Assembly: GCF_963169125.1 (NCBI RefSeq)
Contig: NC_084793.1
Location: 215,290,652 to 215,354,651, forward strand
DNA length: 64,000 nt
Origin: Humulus lupulus
Lineage: Eukaryota > Streptophyta > Magnoliopsida > Rosales > Cannabaceae
Direction: 5' to 3'
The notes beneath the pieces are model-generated. The model was given only the letters and a program-made list of their open reading frames with translations. It did not search any database and was not told the DNA's origin. Shown piece by piece: positions 10,864 to 22,609 of this stretch (within the stretch, counting starts at the first letter, position 1; the number at the start of each line of letters is the position of its first letter). The translations under genes and the position numbers were made by a program.

Positions 10864-13592
10864 TGTTGGGGTTTCATGCCCTAATTAAAACTCAATTTCT
10901 TTGTAATCTAATTTTATTATCAATAAAAGAATAGAAATCAATTTTTGACTTGGTAAATCACTTTACTCACACATTTTATTTTCATGATTATTTGTTTAAT
11001 ATAAGTTTCTATTAAATCTCAAGCATATAGCTAATCATATTTATAGTGACGTAATCACAGTGGAATATAAATATGATTATATGTTCAAAATAAGTTAGTC
11101 CTAAGATTGGTCAATGCACAAGATTTAGACTGACTTATCAATCTACGATATGATCTACTTACACATCGCAGTGTTATGTTCTTTCCAGAACATTAGCAAA
11201 GTAGATAAGATCAAATGTATTTGTTACATCGATCTGGACCGATATTGGCAGTAGATAGGATAAGTAAACACACCATTATTATGTATTCTAGTCATATCAT
11301 ATAGTTTACCATAGGTCAATTCAATCTCAATTCTGAGTGGTTAGTGTTCTAACTGATTGTATTATTTGAGTTCTTTGACTTGTTCGTTACCAACTTACCT
11401 TATGTACTAGCCCATACTTACATCCTGGGAACTCGGTAGTATAATTGAGTGGGAGTGTTAATCATAGATATGAACATTTATAGCTTCTGATAAAGAAGTG
11501 AAACAATGGTTTCCTTTTAGTTTGGTTCAAGGTGCTAAATGATAGAGATCTCATTTCAGTAATTAAAATTAGTTTACTGAAATATCATTTACAAAGAACT
11601 AAGTGTTTTAAGGATAAAATACAATGAGGGGTAAAACGACATTTTAGTCTCATCTCATTGTAGACTGTCTATAGAGTATTGAGTTACAACTTATGGATGT
11701 AACAATGGATGATTAATAACGTATCTATATTGCTTATAGAGAATTCTATGAATTCAAGAGTGCAATTTCGAGTCTTTAGTGGAGTCACGAGGAATTAATA
11801 AGTCAGTAAATTTATTTATTAAATTTATGATGACTTATTGGAACTTGATTTCATAGGCACATGGTCTCATTTGTACCTTGGATAAAATCATCTAGATAGT
11901 CATAATTAATTGATTTAATTATCAATTAGAATATCAAAGTTGACCAGGTCAATTTTGGATAGTTTCACAGAGTTATACAATTTAGAGAAGAAAAGAGATT
12001 TTATGGCGGATTTATTAATCAAGAAAAATTTGTGTCTATATTAATAAATAAGTTTAAATCAATGTTCAAATTATAAATAATTAATGTAACGCCCCAAACT
12101 CCAGGGACCGTTACAGTGTGCCTTGTAAACAGTGCTAAACTCGCTAATCGAGTCATTTGGGCAAAATCGTGTATCTAAGTATGATTAGTGGTTTAGGGAT
12201 TAAATTTTTTGGTTAAAATGTAATGTTTCACTAGAACGTTTACTGTATACATTGAGATCCCAAAAATATAATTTAAAGGTCTATTACAAGAAAATATTTA
12301 CAACCATCCGATCTAAGCGACAAAACAGGGTTTAACCCTAGTTCCTCTTCAAACTTCGGTCGTGGTGGTCGAGCAGCTGCATATGTACACATCGTCACCT
12401 AAGCTCTCCAACTCAAGGATGGTCCAACTTTCTTTTGCCTTTACTTGCACCACATAGCACCCGTGAGCGGAAGCCCAGCAAGAAAACTCAATATGCTCAT
12501 GAACAGTAATAACATGTCATCAAATCATAAGGCACACGCCTAGCAGATATAGCCCTAGTCAAGCAGGCAAATGAATTCACGTATTGTTGAGTATAACACA
12601 TCAACCAATGATCATAATAATCATCCAGGACTTTTAGCCCTAAATAGAAGAGTGATAGTTGTAATAGTCACTAAGGTGGGTTTATTCCCAATAGCCATGT
12701 GACGATAGGGTCACCAGGGCTTTATAGATAAGTGAACATTTCACTAGCTTAAACAGGATAGGTGCATGATGACTAGTCACCAACATAACCTTCCTCATGA
12801 CTCTAGAGTCATAACTATGGAACTCTGTTCCCTAGCCATGTGACAAGCAGTCACCTAGGCCTTAGGCCCTGGCTCTGAGTAACTAGCTTAGACTAGTCAA
12901 GCGCTTATAAGATTCATCGACCTTAGGGTCGGTCCAACATTAATGCCCTAGAGTCATTCAACGCTGATATCGATTAGATCTAATCTTTTAATTGGCCCTG
13001 CGTTCATGAAGCTATGCCGTTCTCGGCTGTTAGGTCTGTGATACTCGACCAGTGCCGACCCTGACTAGTCAGTGCCATACACAAGTAAGCAATGCCACCA
13101 AACATATAACATATATCAAATATCCAAATACAGGTCATTCAGCATGCTTACTCAATAATTACTAACACAATTAGGATCATGCATAAACACAGAGGCTCAA
13201 GCTCTGAACAATCTCATATTCAATATACATAGCATGTCCTAATCACATGTTTCTCGTGCATTACATTTAAACATCCAACATGCATCAAGAATAACCATGC
13301 ATGTCACATATACACAGGGTGTAGTTTTCATACCTCAGGTTCGAGCAAGAATTAGTAAAAGAACGACCCTTGAGAACGATCAATCCTTTGATCCTTTAGC
13401 AGTCACCTAGTCATAACCAAATATGGAATCCCATCAATAAAATAAATCATAAAATGTTTATAATCTAAAACCACACTCCCAGGATCCATCCCGCACTCTC
13501 GGGACTCTTAATCTACCCAAACGGGGTAAAGGAACCAACCTTTGAGCCTTAAAAGTCACCCCGAGCCCTAAAATAGGCTTGCTGGAAAATTC

Positions 13593-13645
13593 ACTAGCGC
13601 TGGGGGGCTGACTAATGGCGCTGGGGCGCTACCCCAAAGTCAGAG
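13593..13645 (-). repeat. GC-rich cassette, left half (AGCGC type), split by insertion
   Basis: Words CTAGCGCTGGGG, GGCGCTGGGGCGCTA lie in an AT-rich LTR. The other half continues at 24194-24230 beyond the inserted element (TAGCGCTGGGGCGCC, GGTGCTGGGGC). On the minus strand the word is CCCCAGCGC(T/C). The cassette occupies the same LTR interval as those at 9831-9955 and 63735-63885. Confidence 0.7.
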
Positions 13646-13665
13646 AAGCCCAAAACCTGCCCTGC

Positions 13666-14779
13666 TGATAACTCTACAAAATAGAGTTATTTTACCACTT
13701 TTTATGTGCTAATTGTTGCTTAATTCTTGAGTTTTTAATTGATTTATTAAGTTTTTAAGTAATTTTGAATTTATTAGTATTATTTTGATTTTATATATTT
13801 TTGTGTGTTTTTATAGTTATTTTGTTGTAAAATGTTGTAGTTAATTATTTGAATTATTGTTGTTTAATTTGAGGTAAAAAAATGTTGTATTATTAAGCTT
13901 AAGTGTTAAATATAAATTATGTTATAATTAATATTTTCAAAGAATTAACTTGATTTATTTTATAGTGAAAATATTTTATTATGATTTATTTTATGTTTAT
14001 TTTGTTAGGGAATTTGGTATATGTTTGTGATTGGAAAAAAATGATAAAAAGCTAAAAGAAAGGAAAAAAGGGGCATTTCCTTCATTCCATCCAGCTGCCT
14101 CCAAAGTGTCAGGCCCACTCGGCCCAGTAGAAGGCCCAACCGAACCCAGCCTGCTTGTCCCAGCCTAGGCCCGTGCCTCCTTTGCCCAGCTTTTGGGCCC
14201 GCCTGCTGCAGCACCTTTCAGCCCGCTTCTCCACTCCTGCGACTAGCACCAAGCAGCCATCACACCTCCAGCTGTTGTTTCCTCACAATCGTTTGCCTCC
14301 TTCCCAAACTCCACTCCCAAAGACCTCTCCACGCCCATCAGCTCTCGGCAACTCCTTCCCAGCCGTTCCACCATCAACAACACAGCTCAACAAAATGCTT
14401 TTGTCCCCTTTGCCAAAAATACCAATTTTTTACCCAAGTTTTCCACACATTTTACTCCAAAACATCATTATTACACCCTATAATTTACCCTTATTTGCCA
14501 TATTATCATTAATTTAATCAATTTAATTAATTTAAATTGATTATTTTAATACTCATTTTTTGGTTATAAATAAGAGATTTGGATGTGCATTTGAGGGAGG
14601 AGGTTACCATACAAAAAATTCTACACATTTCAAAACCTTTCTATTCTTTTCATCTTCTTCTTCTTTTTGGTTATTTTCTATGTATTTTTAGAGGAATACA
14701 TAGAAAATAACCAAATTTTCTATGTATTCGTGCGCTTGCGAGTATAAATATTTAAAACATATTCATTTTGGGTCCATCA
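13666..14779 (+). repeat. 5' LTR of LARD-like element, internally deleted
   Basis: Aligns with the 3' LTR but lacks about 800 bp, namely the segment after 'tagaggaata' that in the 3' LTR runs from about 23321 to 24138. It also lacks about 100 bp of the C-rich block. The large deletion junction carries an inverted filler (see findings). It shows the LINE insertion site uninterrupted near 13835-13855, confirming the LINE boundaries in the other LTR. Confidence 0.85.
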
Positions 14780-14987
14780 AGTTTTTAGCGTCGTTGCAAG
14801 AAAAGAAACAAAATTTATCTCAAGGTTAGTGAATTCTTCTACTGGTTATTTTAATTTTTTGCACTTAAAAAAAACTAAAAAAAATATATATCTATAAAAA
14901 CTAAAAAAAAAAGATAAAAAGAAAATTTGGGATAGTTCTACCACCCATAAAAAAAAACTTATATATATTTATATTTATTGTTTTTTT

Positions 14988-15235
14988 TAGTTGACGACAC
15001 TTGTGCCTCCTATCTATCTTTTTAATTTTTTAGTCGATGGCACTTGTGCCTCCTAATTTTGTTATAATTTTGTTGTAATTTATCTTGTTGTTATTTTTTT
15101 TATTATTTTTGCAAGTTACTAGTTGATGGCAATTTTGCCTCCTAGTCTTTTATCTTATGTTTTAGTTGATGGCATTTGTGCCTCCTAATTTTTACCTTAT
15201 TTTTGTTATGGTTGATGGCATGCTATGCCTCCCTA
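14988..15235 (+). repeat. Five leader hairpin repeats (GATGGCAN..NTGCCTCC)
   Basis: Five copies of the unit (A)GTTGATGGCA..TGCCTCCTA in the untranslated leader, centred near 15000, 15044, 15133, 15176 and 15222. Stem/loop/stem are GACAC-TT-GTGCC, GGCAC-TT-GTGCC, GGCAA-TT-TTGCC, GGCAT-TT-GTGCC and GGCAT-GCT-ATGCC. The fifth stem position changes C:G, A:T, T:A together, and copy 4 keeps a G-U wobble; only copy 1 has a mismatch. This suggests an RNA hairpin array. Confidence 0.75.
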
Positions 15236-15581
15236 CTCTTGCCTAATTTTTTATAATCTTATTTAATTTTGCCTTATTTCTCTTTATCCTTTATCATACT
15301 ATTGTGAAAAAAAAAAACTTGAAAAAAAAATATACTTGAAAAAAAAAGACTTAAATCTGGTCCTAGCTCTCGTTTTCATTTCTTAATATTGTTTGTGTTA
15401 TCTTAATTTTTTTTCATTTTAATTTTAATTTTTGTGTTTAGTACTCTTCTTAATTTCTGTTGTAATTTTTTTTCTAAAAAATATATATATATCTCTTGAA
15501 ATTGATCATTTTAATTATAGTTGGAATTCTGAGTACAACTATTATGAGCAATCAAATTTAAATTATGGAGAAATTAATGAT

Positions 15582-16187
15582 ATGTATGATATGCATGAAT
15601 TTTTTGATATCCATTTTGCCCCCACCTATAATCCAAAATTTTCATGGATTCATACCCAATCTCCAATGAATCAAGGGCATGAATTCAACATGCCTAATCC
15701 AAGTCATGCCCAATTCGACCTATCATATCCCATTCAACAAGAAATGAGCCCATCTTTAGAGGATACCCTACAACAGTTCATGCAATCAACCTACCAAATC
15801 TTACTAGCCCAGTCTCATTCAATCTCAAAAATTGAGACAATAGTAGGACAACTCGCAACTGTTATAGAGTCGGAAAAACAAGTTTATCCCAACCAACCCA
15901 TTCCCAATCCAAATAGTCAAATTCAAAGTGAAAGTGAAAAAGAGAATGAAGTAGTTGAAGAACTTGTAATATGCATTCAACCCCCTATTGAAACAAAAGA
16001 GTTGAATGATATAATTCTTGAGGCTCATGAAGAAAATAAAAAAGACATAATTATATCTCAAGAGCCCATAATTGAACAAATTGGTATATTTACTCAAAAT
16101 GAAAAGGAGTCTAATATAGATATGCAATTGTCTTATTTTATTGATATTCCATTAAAATTGCATATTTTTAATTTCCTTGTGGGGTGA
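15582..16187 (+). CDS. Gag-like ORF of LARD-like element (Athila-like region)
   Basis: About 200 codons open to the TGA at 16185. The frame is also open upstream to about 15432, without a clear ATG; I take the ATG at about 15582. A segment of form SLEDTLQQFM...QSHSISKIETIVGQLA followed by 'YPNQPIPNPNSQ' resembles the region after the capsid domain in gag of Athila-type Ty3/gypsy elements (short helix, 'xxLExQxGQLA', 'FPSxxxxNP'). The C-terminal half is acidic, Glu/Ile/Asn-rich. There is no zinc knuckle and no protease motif. Codon use is AT-rich like the surroundings. It may be a truncated gag remnant rather than a functional protein. Confidence 0.5.
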   Translation: MYDMHEFFDIHFAPTYNPKFSWIHTQSPMNQGHEFNMPNPSHAQFDLSYPIQQEMSPSLEDTLQQFMQSTYQILLAQSHSISKIETIVGQLATVIESEKQVYPNQPIPNPNSQIQSESEKENEVVEELVICIQPPIETKELNDIILEAHEENKKDIIISQEPIIEQIGIFTQNEKESNIDMQLSYFIDIPLKLHIFNFLVG

Positions 16188-17282
16188 TGTTATCAATTAT
16201 TATTTATGGCATTTGCATCAAAGTCATAACTCACCCTACAAATGACATTTTACACCATCGATTGGGTGTAGGTTGAAAAAAAACAAAAAATATTATAGTC
16301 GAGCTAAAGACTATAAACTAAAGCGCTTTGTGGGAGGCAATCCATACTTTAATGTTTCATTTTATATTTCACTTTTGTTGTTTGTTTTTGTTTCATGTTT
16401 TTCAAAAAGCTTGAAGGAAACTTCTTGCCCAAAAAAAAAAAAAGAAGAGAAGAAAACAAAGAAGCCAAAACAAGGAAGCATACCTCAAAGGGAGTAGTTC
16501 TTAATCTTTTCTATTTTATTAAACATTGATGATAATGTTTTATTTAAGTATGGGGGTAATGTGGATGTATTTTTCTTTGTGTTTATGTGTTTTTCTTTGT
16601 GTTTATGCATTTTTTCACTTGTTGTAAAATTCAAAAAAAAAAAAAAACTTATTTTCTTTATTTGTTTGTCTTTTTGTTTTTATGTAATTTTCATTTGTTA
16701 TATAATGTTAAAAAAAAATTTATTTGTTTTGTTAAAAAAATATATTGGCGATTTTCATTTTCTAATGATAAGAAATATGATTGAAATTGTTCTTAATTCT
16801 TAGAAAAATATAAATAATTCTTAAGCTTTGTTTTTAATTTTTGAGTTAGTTTTGTTTAATTATAGATTTTTTTCCCATTATATGATACTTTTCGATTCTA
16901 TTTGAATTATTGTGATATTTGGACAAAGTTTATTTAAACATTAAATTCTTTAAATCTAAAAAAAAAAAAAAAAAATTTGAAAAATCCTAGAATTTGCTTG
17001 ATCATCTGTTGAGATATAATTTATTTTTGTTTGCATAAGCTTGTCTAAATATTTGCATGATGATTTGATGTTTTTGTGTTTGTATGTAAATATATATTTT
17101 GAAAATAATTTTAACTTTTCAAATTAATTACATAAGCTTTACTTTTATTTGTGATTTTCTTTGAACTATTTCCATTATGTAATTTTTGATGAAAACATTT
17201 GACATCACCAATTAAAAAAAAAAGTGTGTGTTTTTAATTTTTCTTTTGCTCGAGGACTAGCAAAATATTAAGTATGGGGGTG
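16188..17282 (+). other. 3' internal region of LARD-like element, with PPT
   Basis: AT-rich, with many A and T homopolymers. 16273-16340 preserves a trace of the short 'SRAKDYKLK...F.GG.P.FN' motif seen at the end of related plant gypsy internal regions, broken by stops. Poly-A runs occur at 16429-16442 and 16960-16977. It ends with the polypurine tract before the 3' LTR (AAGTATGGGGGTG, about 17270-17282). No other coding signal. Confidence 0.5.
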
Positions 17283-17542
17283 TGATAACTCTACAAAATA
17301 GAGTTATTTTACCACTTTTATGTGCTAATTGTTGCTTAATTTTTGAGTTTTTAATTGATTTATTAAGTTTTTAAGTAATTTTGAATTTATTAATCTTATT
17401 TTGATTTTATATATTTTTGTGTGTTTTTATAGTTATTTTGTTGTAAAATGTTGTAGTTAATTTTTTTTTGATGGAAAATATGAATATATTGCAACAAACC
17501 AGCAAGATTACAAACCAAGCTCAAAGAGCCAAACAAAAACAG

Positions 17543-20500
17543 TTACATCTGAGTAATAGCCTCTAAGAACGCCACCTCACAGGTCCTAACTTTCAGCTTA
17601 GGCAACCTGGCAAGTCTAGATCTAATACTGGACTTAATCAACTGAATTACAGGACCAATTGCCAAAGATCTCAACTCAAACACACAGAGGTTCCTATTTC
17701 TCCAAACCATGTACACTGTAGCTGCCAATGCAACAGCCAACACCTGATGCTTCAGACTTTTCAGCTTCCCACACATCCAGGTACACCAGTTAGCATAAGT
17801 AATCGACCAGATATCCTTACCCAACCAATCCAACAAATGAGCCCTGAGCTGTGGAGAAAAGGGACAGGCAAAAAACAAGTGGGCATGAGATTCCTGCTCC
17901 AAATCACAAACAGGACACATTAAAGAAGGCAGCTCCAAGTTACATTGATGCAACTTATCTCGAGTAAGAAGATGGCCGAGAGAAGCTTGCCACAGGATGA
18001 ATCTATGCTTTGGGACTGCCATAGAGCACCAGACCACATCAGCGAATTCAACTCTATCCCTGTTCAGTAAACTGTAATACAGCAACTTCAAGCAGAGTTT
18101 ATCACCCTTCACAGTTGCAGCTAAGCTGATATCAGAGAAGACTGACCTCAGTTTCACTAGTCTCTTCCAATACCAACTAACATCTTGAGGAATAGAATAA
18201 GACCAGAAATCATGACCCTTTAGATAGATTGAGTCCACCCATTTTACCCATAGAATGTCTTGCTTACTAGAAACAACCCAAACAAACTTAGCTAGGAGAA
18301 CAGTGTTCCAAGTACTGCCCTCTTTAAAGCCAAGACCACCCATACACTTCAGAAGACAAACTTGACTCCAAGCAGTGAAGTGTAATTTACTGCGGTTAAC
18401 ACTGCCTTCCTTAACTCCCCAAAGAAAATTTCTACATAAACGATCTATCTCCTTAGTAACACTCTTAGGGAGCATAAAAATACTCATCCAAAACGATCTC
18501 AAGCTCAAAAGCACTGTATTAACCAGTTGAGCCCTCCCTGCAAATGAGAGATGATGGCTGGCCCAAGTATGAAGCTTTTGCTGAATCTTAGTAATTATGA
18601 TAGCACAATCTCTAGCCCTCCACTTAGTTGTTCGAAGAGGAACCCCTAAGTATTTGAGAGGAAACTTCCTTTCAGTGAACTGAATCTTCCCTAGCAATTG
18701 TTGAGTCTCTCTATCATCCAAACCCCCAAAAAACACCTGCAATTTCTATAAATTAGCTGACAAACCCGAAGCCATACAGAATTCAGTGAAACTATCTCTC
18801 AAAATCTGAACAGAATTAGAAACTCCCTTACAAAAAATGACGAGATCATCATCAAAACACAGATTGACTAGCTTAAGAGATTTGCATTTCGGGTGGAATC
18901 TGAACCTCTTATCCAAAGAAGCTTGACTTAACAGCCTAGTACAGTACTCCATAGCTAAAACAAACAACAACGGAGATAATGGGTCCCCTTGTCTAAGACC
19001 TTTTTTGCCTCTAAACTCCCCTTGGATTCTACCGTTCATACGAATCAAATAGGAAGGATCCTTCAAACACGCCATAATCCACTTAATAAACTTGATAGGA
19101 AAACAATACTCGGAAAGAATGGTCTCCATAAAATCCCAATCTAGCATGTCATAAGCTTTACTCAAGTCGATTTTCATCACACATCTAGGGGAAGCATTTT
19201 TCCTATTATAACCCTTTATAATATCCTGAAGAATAAGAATATTGTGCGCCAACAATCTATTTTTGACAAAAGCTCCTTGGTTTTGATGGACTAAACTAGG
19301 CAGAACAATGGCCAACCTCCCACAGAGAATTTTTGAAATACACTTGTATATAGCATTGCAACAAGCTATAGGCCTATAATCTACTGCCTTAGTTGGTGTC
19401 TCAACTTTAGGAACCAAGCAAATGGTAGCCTTATTAACTTCCTGTGGAAAAACACCACTCTCAAAGAAATCGAAAACAGCCTCTGAAATTTCAGCTTCTA
19501 AGCTACCCCACATAGCTTTAAAAAAACAAGAACCGAACCCATCCGGCCCCGGACTTTTTATAGAGCTTATGCTAAAAAAGGCATCCTTCACTTCCTTCTT
19601 TGTGAACGGTCTAACAAGCTTAACTTGCTGCTCCAGGGATAAACAATGACCAAGTCTGAAACAAGAGGACTGAACAAGAACTGAAGCATCACTACTACTG
19701 CCCATAATTTTCTGAAAATGATGTACAAAATGCGTCACAACATCTTCAAATTTCTCAATTAATTCACCTGAATCCGAAACCACTGAAGTAATGCAATTAT
19801 TGGCTCTCCTTTGCTTTAAACACGCATGAAAATAAGCCGTGTTATCATCCCCATATCCCAGCCAATCAACCTTGCTTTTTTGTCTCCAAACGCTGTCATA
19901 AGCTTTAGAATGATAAGCAAGACACGCACCAGCCAGAGCTTCCTCCCTTTGCAACTCAATCGAGTGGGGATTTCTTTGAAGCAATCCTTGAGCATTTTGA
20001 AACTTCTCCTTTGCCAGATTGTAATGCATAGCCACATCACCCACAACGAGTTTATTGAACTTGCTTAGAACAACCTTAAGTCTACTCAATTTTCTAGCAA
20101 TACGCACCAGCCCTCTTCCTTTCATAGGCTTAGTCCAGCTCTGTAAAACAGTGTCTTTAAAAATCCTATGCTCAGTCCACATATTAAAAAATCTAAAAGG
20201 CTTAAGACCACTGTTAATAACAGCTCCCATTTTGAGGATGCAGTAGCAATGATCAGAAAGAAGGTCCCAATTAAACAAAGCTTCAGCTTGAGGGTACAGA
20301 TCCAGCCATTCTTCATTTTTAAACACTCTATCCAGTTTAGAGTAGATTCTATTATCATTTTCTTGATTGTTAGTCCAAGTAAACTGAGACCCTATGGACC
20401 GCAGCTCATCAACTAACCCCAAAGCCCTCCAATTTTGAGCATCCTCCAACTCAACAGCAGTGATAATACGGCCACCCACTCTATCATTACCCTAAAAAAC

Positions 20501-20929
20501 GGCATTGAAATCCCCTGTCACCACCCAAGGTTTAACAGGGAAACATAACCCAGCAAGATCACTCCATAGAGGAACTCTACCCTCTATGGTATTCCTTCCA
20601 TAAACAAAAATAACACAGAATACTCTACTAGAATTAATCCCTTTAACATATAAGTGAACAAATTGGTCACTCTCCATTAGGATCTCAACAGTCACCACCT
20701 GAGGCAGCCACAAAACCAGAATACGACCCTCCGAATTAGAACCCGAAAAGTAATTCCACCCTTTAAAAGAAGTACTCACCATTTTCCCAATTTTATCACC
20801 ATAAAGTTTGGTCTCCAAAAAAGCTCCAAGACCAATCTTATTCACAAAACAGAATTTACTTAGAGAAACCTGTTTCTCCCTTTTATTAATGCCTCTAACA
20901 TTCCAGCTAAGCATGTTGTGACTCTCCAT
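17543..20929 (-). pseudogene. LINE ORF2: endonuclease-reverse transcriptase-zf-RVT, two stops
   Basis: One continuous frame from ATG (20929) to the stop at 17543, interrupted only by TAG at 20492-20494 and TAG at 18746-18748. The N-terminus is an APE-type endonuclease (WNVRG, LETK, GDFN, later SDH). The RT has 'LVPK...DYRPI', 'KIDLSKAYD', 'RQGDPLSPLLF' and the catalytic CFDDDLVIF, where FADD is usual. The C-terminal third carries the zf-RVT pattern (LWQASLGHLLT...CPVC...H..C). It nicks DNA and copies the LINE RNA at the nick. About 1,128 codons, a normal plant L1 ORF2 length. Two nonsense codons and no frameshift suggest a young inactive copy. Confidence 0.9.
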
Positions 20930-21134
20930 TAAACAAACTTGTTGAAGCTAATCCCAAGTTTGTGACCTCCATTACCTTATCCTGCAAAACACCATAAGAG
21001 TTTCTCAGGTTGCTCTGAATCTTCCTATTAACCTTCTTAAGACCACCTCCTCTTTTAGGAGCACTCCATTCCAGCTTGTCTGTCACATTAACATTTCTAT
21101 CAGGAGCAACATCAGTGTGATCTGCATTCCTAAC

Positions 21135-22292
21135 TTAAGCCTGAGACTGAGATATCCCCTGACCTGCATCTAATCCCTTATCATCTAGATCCTTCGTGAC
21201 AGCAACCTTTTCTCCACTAGTAGCATTTGTTTCTTCTGAAATTGGTTGTTGTTCCATGAAACCTTGTTTAGTCTCAACTATTCCAGTATGACCTTTCAGC
21301 CTCCAAACCTCAGTAGGCTTCCTTTTACACATACTAATAGTATGACCAAACACCTTGCACCCACTGCACTGAGTTGGGAGCCACTCAAACTCCAGCAGCT
21401 GTTCCATTAATTGCCCTTTCTCATTAAGGAACTGAATAGATTTATGGAGATCCTCAACGATCTCAATTTCAACTAACACTCTAGCAAATTGCATCATCGA
21501 CCTTTCCTTAGTAACTTTGTCTACCAGAAGTGGGTTCCCTATTGTGCTTACAAGAGCACTTAAGCATTTCGTACCCCAATATTGCAAACCCAGTCCTGGC
21601 AATCTAATCCAAACAGGGACAGTTTTCACATCCTTAAGAGTATCCAAATCAGCTGACCAAGGCTTCACTATCACTGGTTTTCTATCAAAGTGCAGAACCC
21701 CAGCTTCTAAAACCAAATCTCTTGTGGCCTCATCACGGAACTTAACAAGTGTAAGACCAGAATTAAGCCTAGAAATTCTCTCAATCCCTAGTTTACCCCA
21801 AATCCTTTTAACAAATCCCACAAAAACTGCGAATGGTGGGTTAGCCCCAAGCACCATACAAACTACAGCTGAATTCCAGAAAGAAGTCTCAACCTGAATC
21901 TCATCCAAATCAACTTGGGCAATCCGAATGCCTTCCTTAACAATTGGCTCCTCAAAAGTAAGTTTGGCCCCTCCTTGATTAGGCAGCAAGGAGCGAAACT
22001 GGGACCACTTATCTTTAGCCTGGCTCAAAAAATCATCCTCATCAACACCCTTATCCTTCCCAATCACTCCAGACCCCAAAACCCCTGACGGAACCCTTTC
22101 AGAATCTAAAGCATCTCGCGAACCAAAATCTGGGAAATCCACCATCGAATCTTTGAACTCATCATCTATATCCTCTGGTGCATCATGATCCTTCGTAGTT
22201 CTACTATCCTCACTTGTCTCTTGTGCCACCGGAGAAGCAATCACCGTTGAAACTAAAGCAGGCTTTTGGCTGTTCTTCTTGCGTCTCGCCAT
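21135..22292 (-). CDS. LINE ORF1: DUF4283 / CCHC zinc-knuckle RNA-binding protein
   Basis: 385 codons, intact from ATG (22292) to TAA. Residues about 130-230 match the plant DUF4283 domain ('FWNSAVVCMVLG..PPF..F..FV..IWG' through 'FD..PVIVKPW'), an RRM-like fold in plant L1 ORF1 proteins. A single knuckle CSGCKVFGHTISMC (C-x2-C-x4-H-x4-C) follows at about residue 310. The N-terminus is acidic with a basic start (MARRKKNSQK). Such proteins bind LINE RNA and form the RNP used for target-primed reverse transcription. ORF2 follows 205 bp downstream on the same strand. No damage is visible in this ORF. Confidence 0.9.
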   Translation of the reverse strand: MARRKKNSQKPALVSTVIASPVAQETSEDSRTTKDHDAPEDIDDEFKDSMVDFPDFGSRDALDSERVPSGVLGSGVIGKDKGVDEDDFLSQAKDKWSQFRSLLPNQGGAKLTFEEPIVKEGIRIAQVDLDEIQVETSFWNSAVVCMVLGANPPFAVFVGFVKRIWGKLGIERISRLNSGLTLVKFRDEATRDLVLEAGVLHFDRKPVIVKPWSADLDTLKDVKTVPVWIRLPGLGLQYWGTKCLSALVSTIGNPLLVDKVTKERSMMQFARVLVEIEIVEDLHKSIQFLNEKGQLMEQLLEFEWLPTQCSGCKVFGHTISMCKRKPTEVWRLKGHTGIVETKQGFMEQQPISEETNATSGEKVAVTKDLDDKGLDAGQGISQSQA

Positions 22293-22609
22293 GGAGAAAC
22301 CAGAGCTTAGCGTCGGGCCTTTTTAGTTTTTTGTTTGTATGAATTATTGATTGTTGATAATAAAATGTTGTAGTTAATTATTTGAATTATTGCTATTTAA
22401 TTTGAGGTAAAAAAATGTTGTATTATTGATCTTAAAGGTTAAATATAAATTATGTTATAATTAATATTTTCAAAGAATTAACTTAATTTATTTTATAGTG
22501 AAAATATTTTATTATGATTTATTTTATGTTTATTTTGTTAGGGAATTTGGTATATGTTTGTGATTGGAAAAAAAATGATAAAAAGCTAAAAGAAAGGAAA
22601 AAAGGGGCA

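Larger units (their letters stand above)
17461..22360 (-). mobile_element. L1-type LINE, near full length, minus strand
   Basis: About 4.9 kb, flanked by a 17-19 bp duplication beginning TAAAATGTTGTAGTTAA (17444-17460 and 22361-22377). A short A-tail (T run at 17461-17469 on the plus strand) marks its 3' end. Two ORFs read on the minus strand: ORF1 21135-22292 and ORF2 17543-20929. The 5' leader is only about 70 bp. It carries no truncation, unusual for LINE copies. It inserted into the 3' LTR of the LARD-like element. Confidence 0.93.

Noticed and set aside
12085..13660. Plus-strand LTR starting TGTAACGCCCC at 12085
   Set aside because: The same sequence reads as the ...GGGGCGTTACA end of a minus-strand LTR whose start is at 25222, and the ATTAA duplications fit only that reading.
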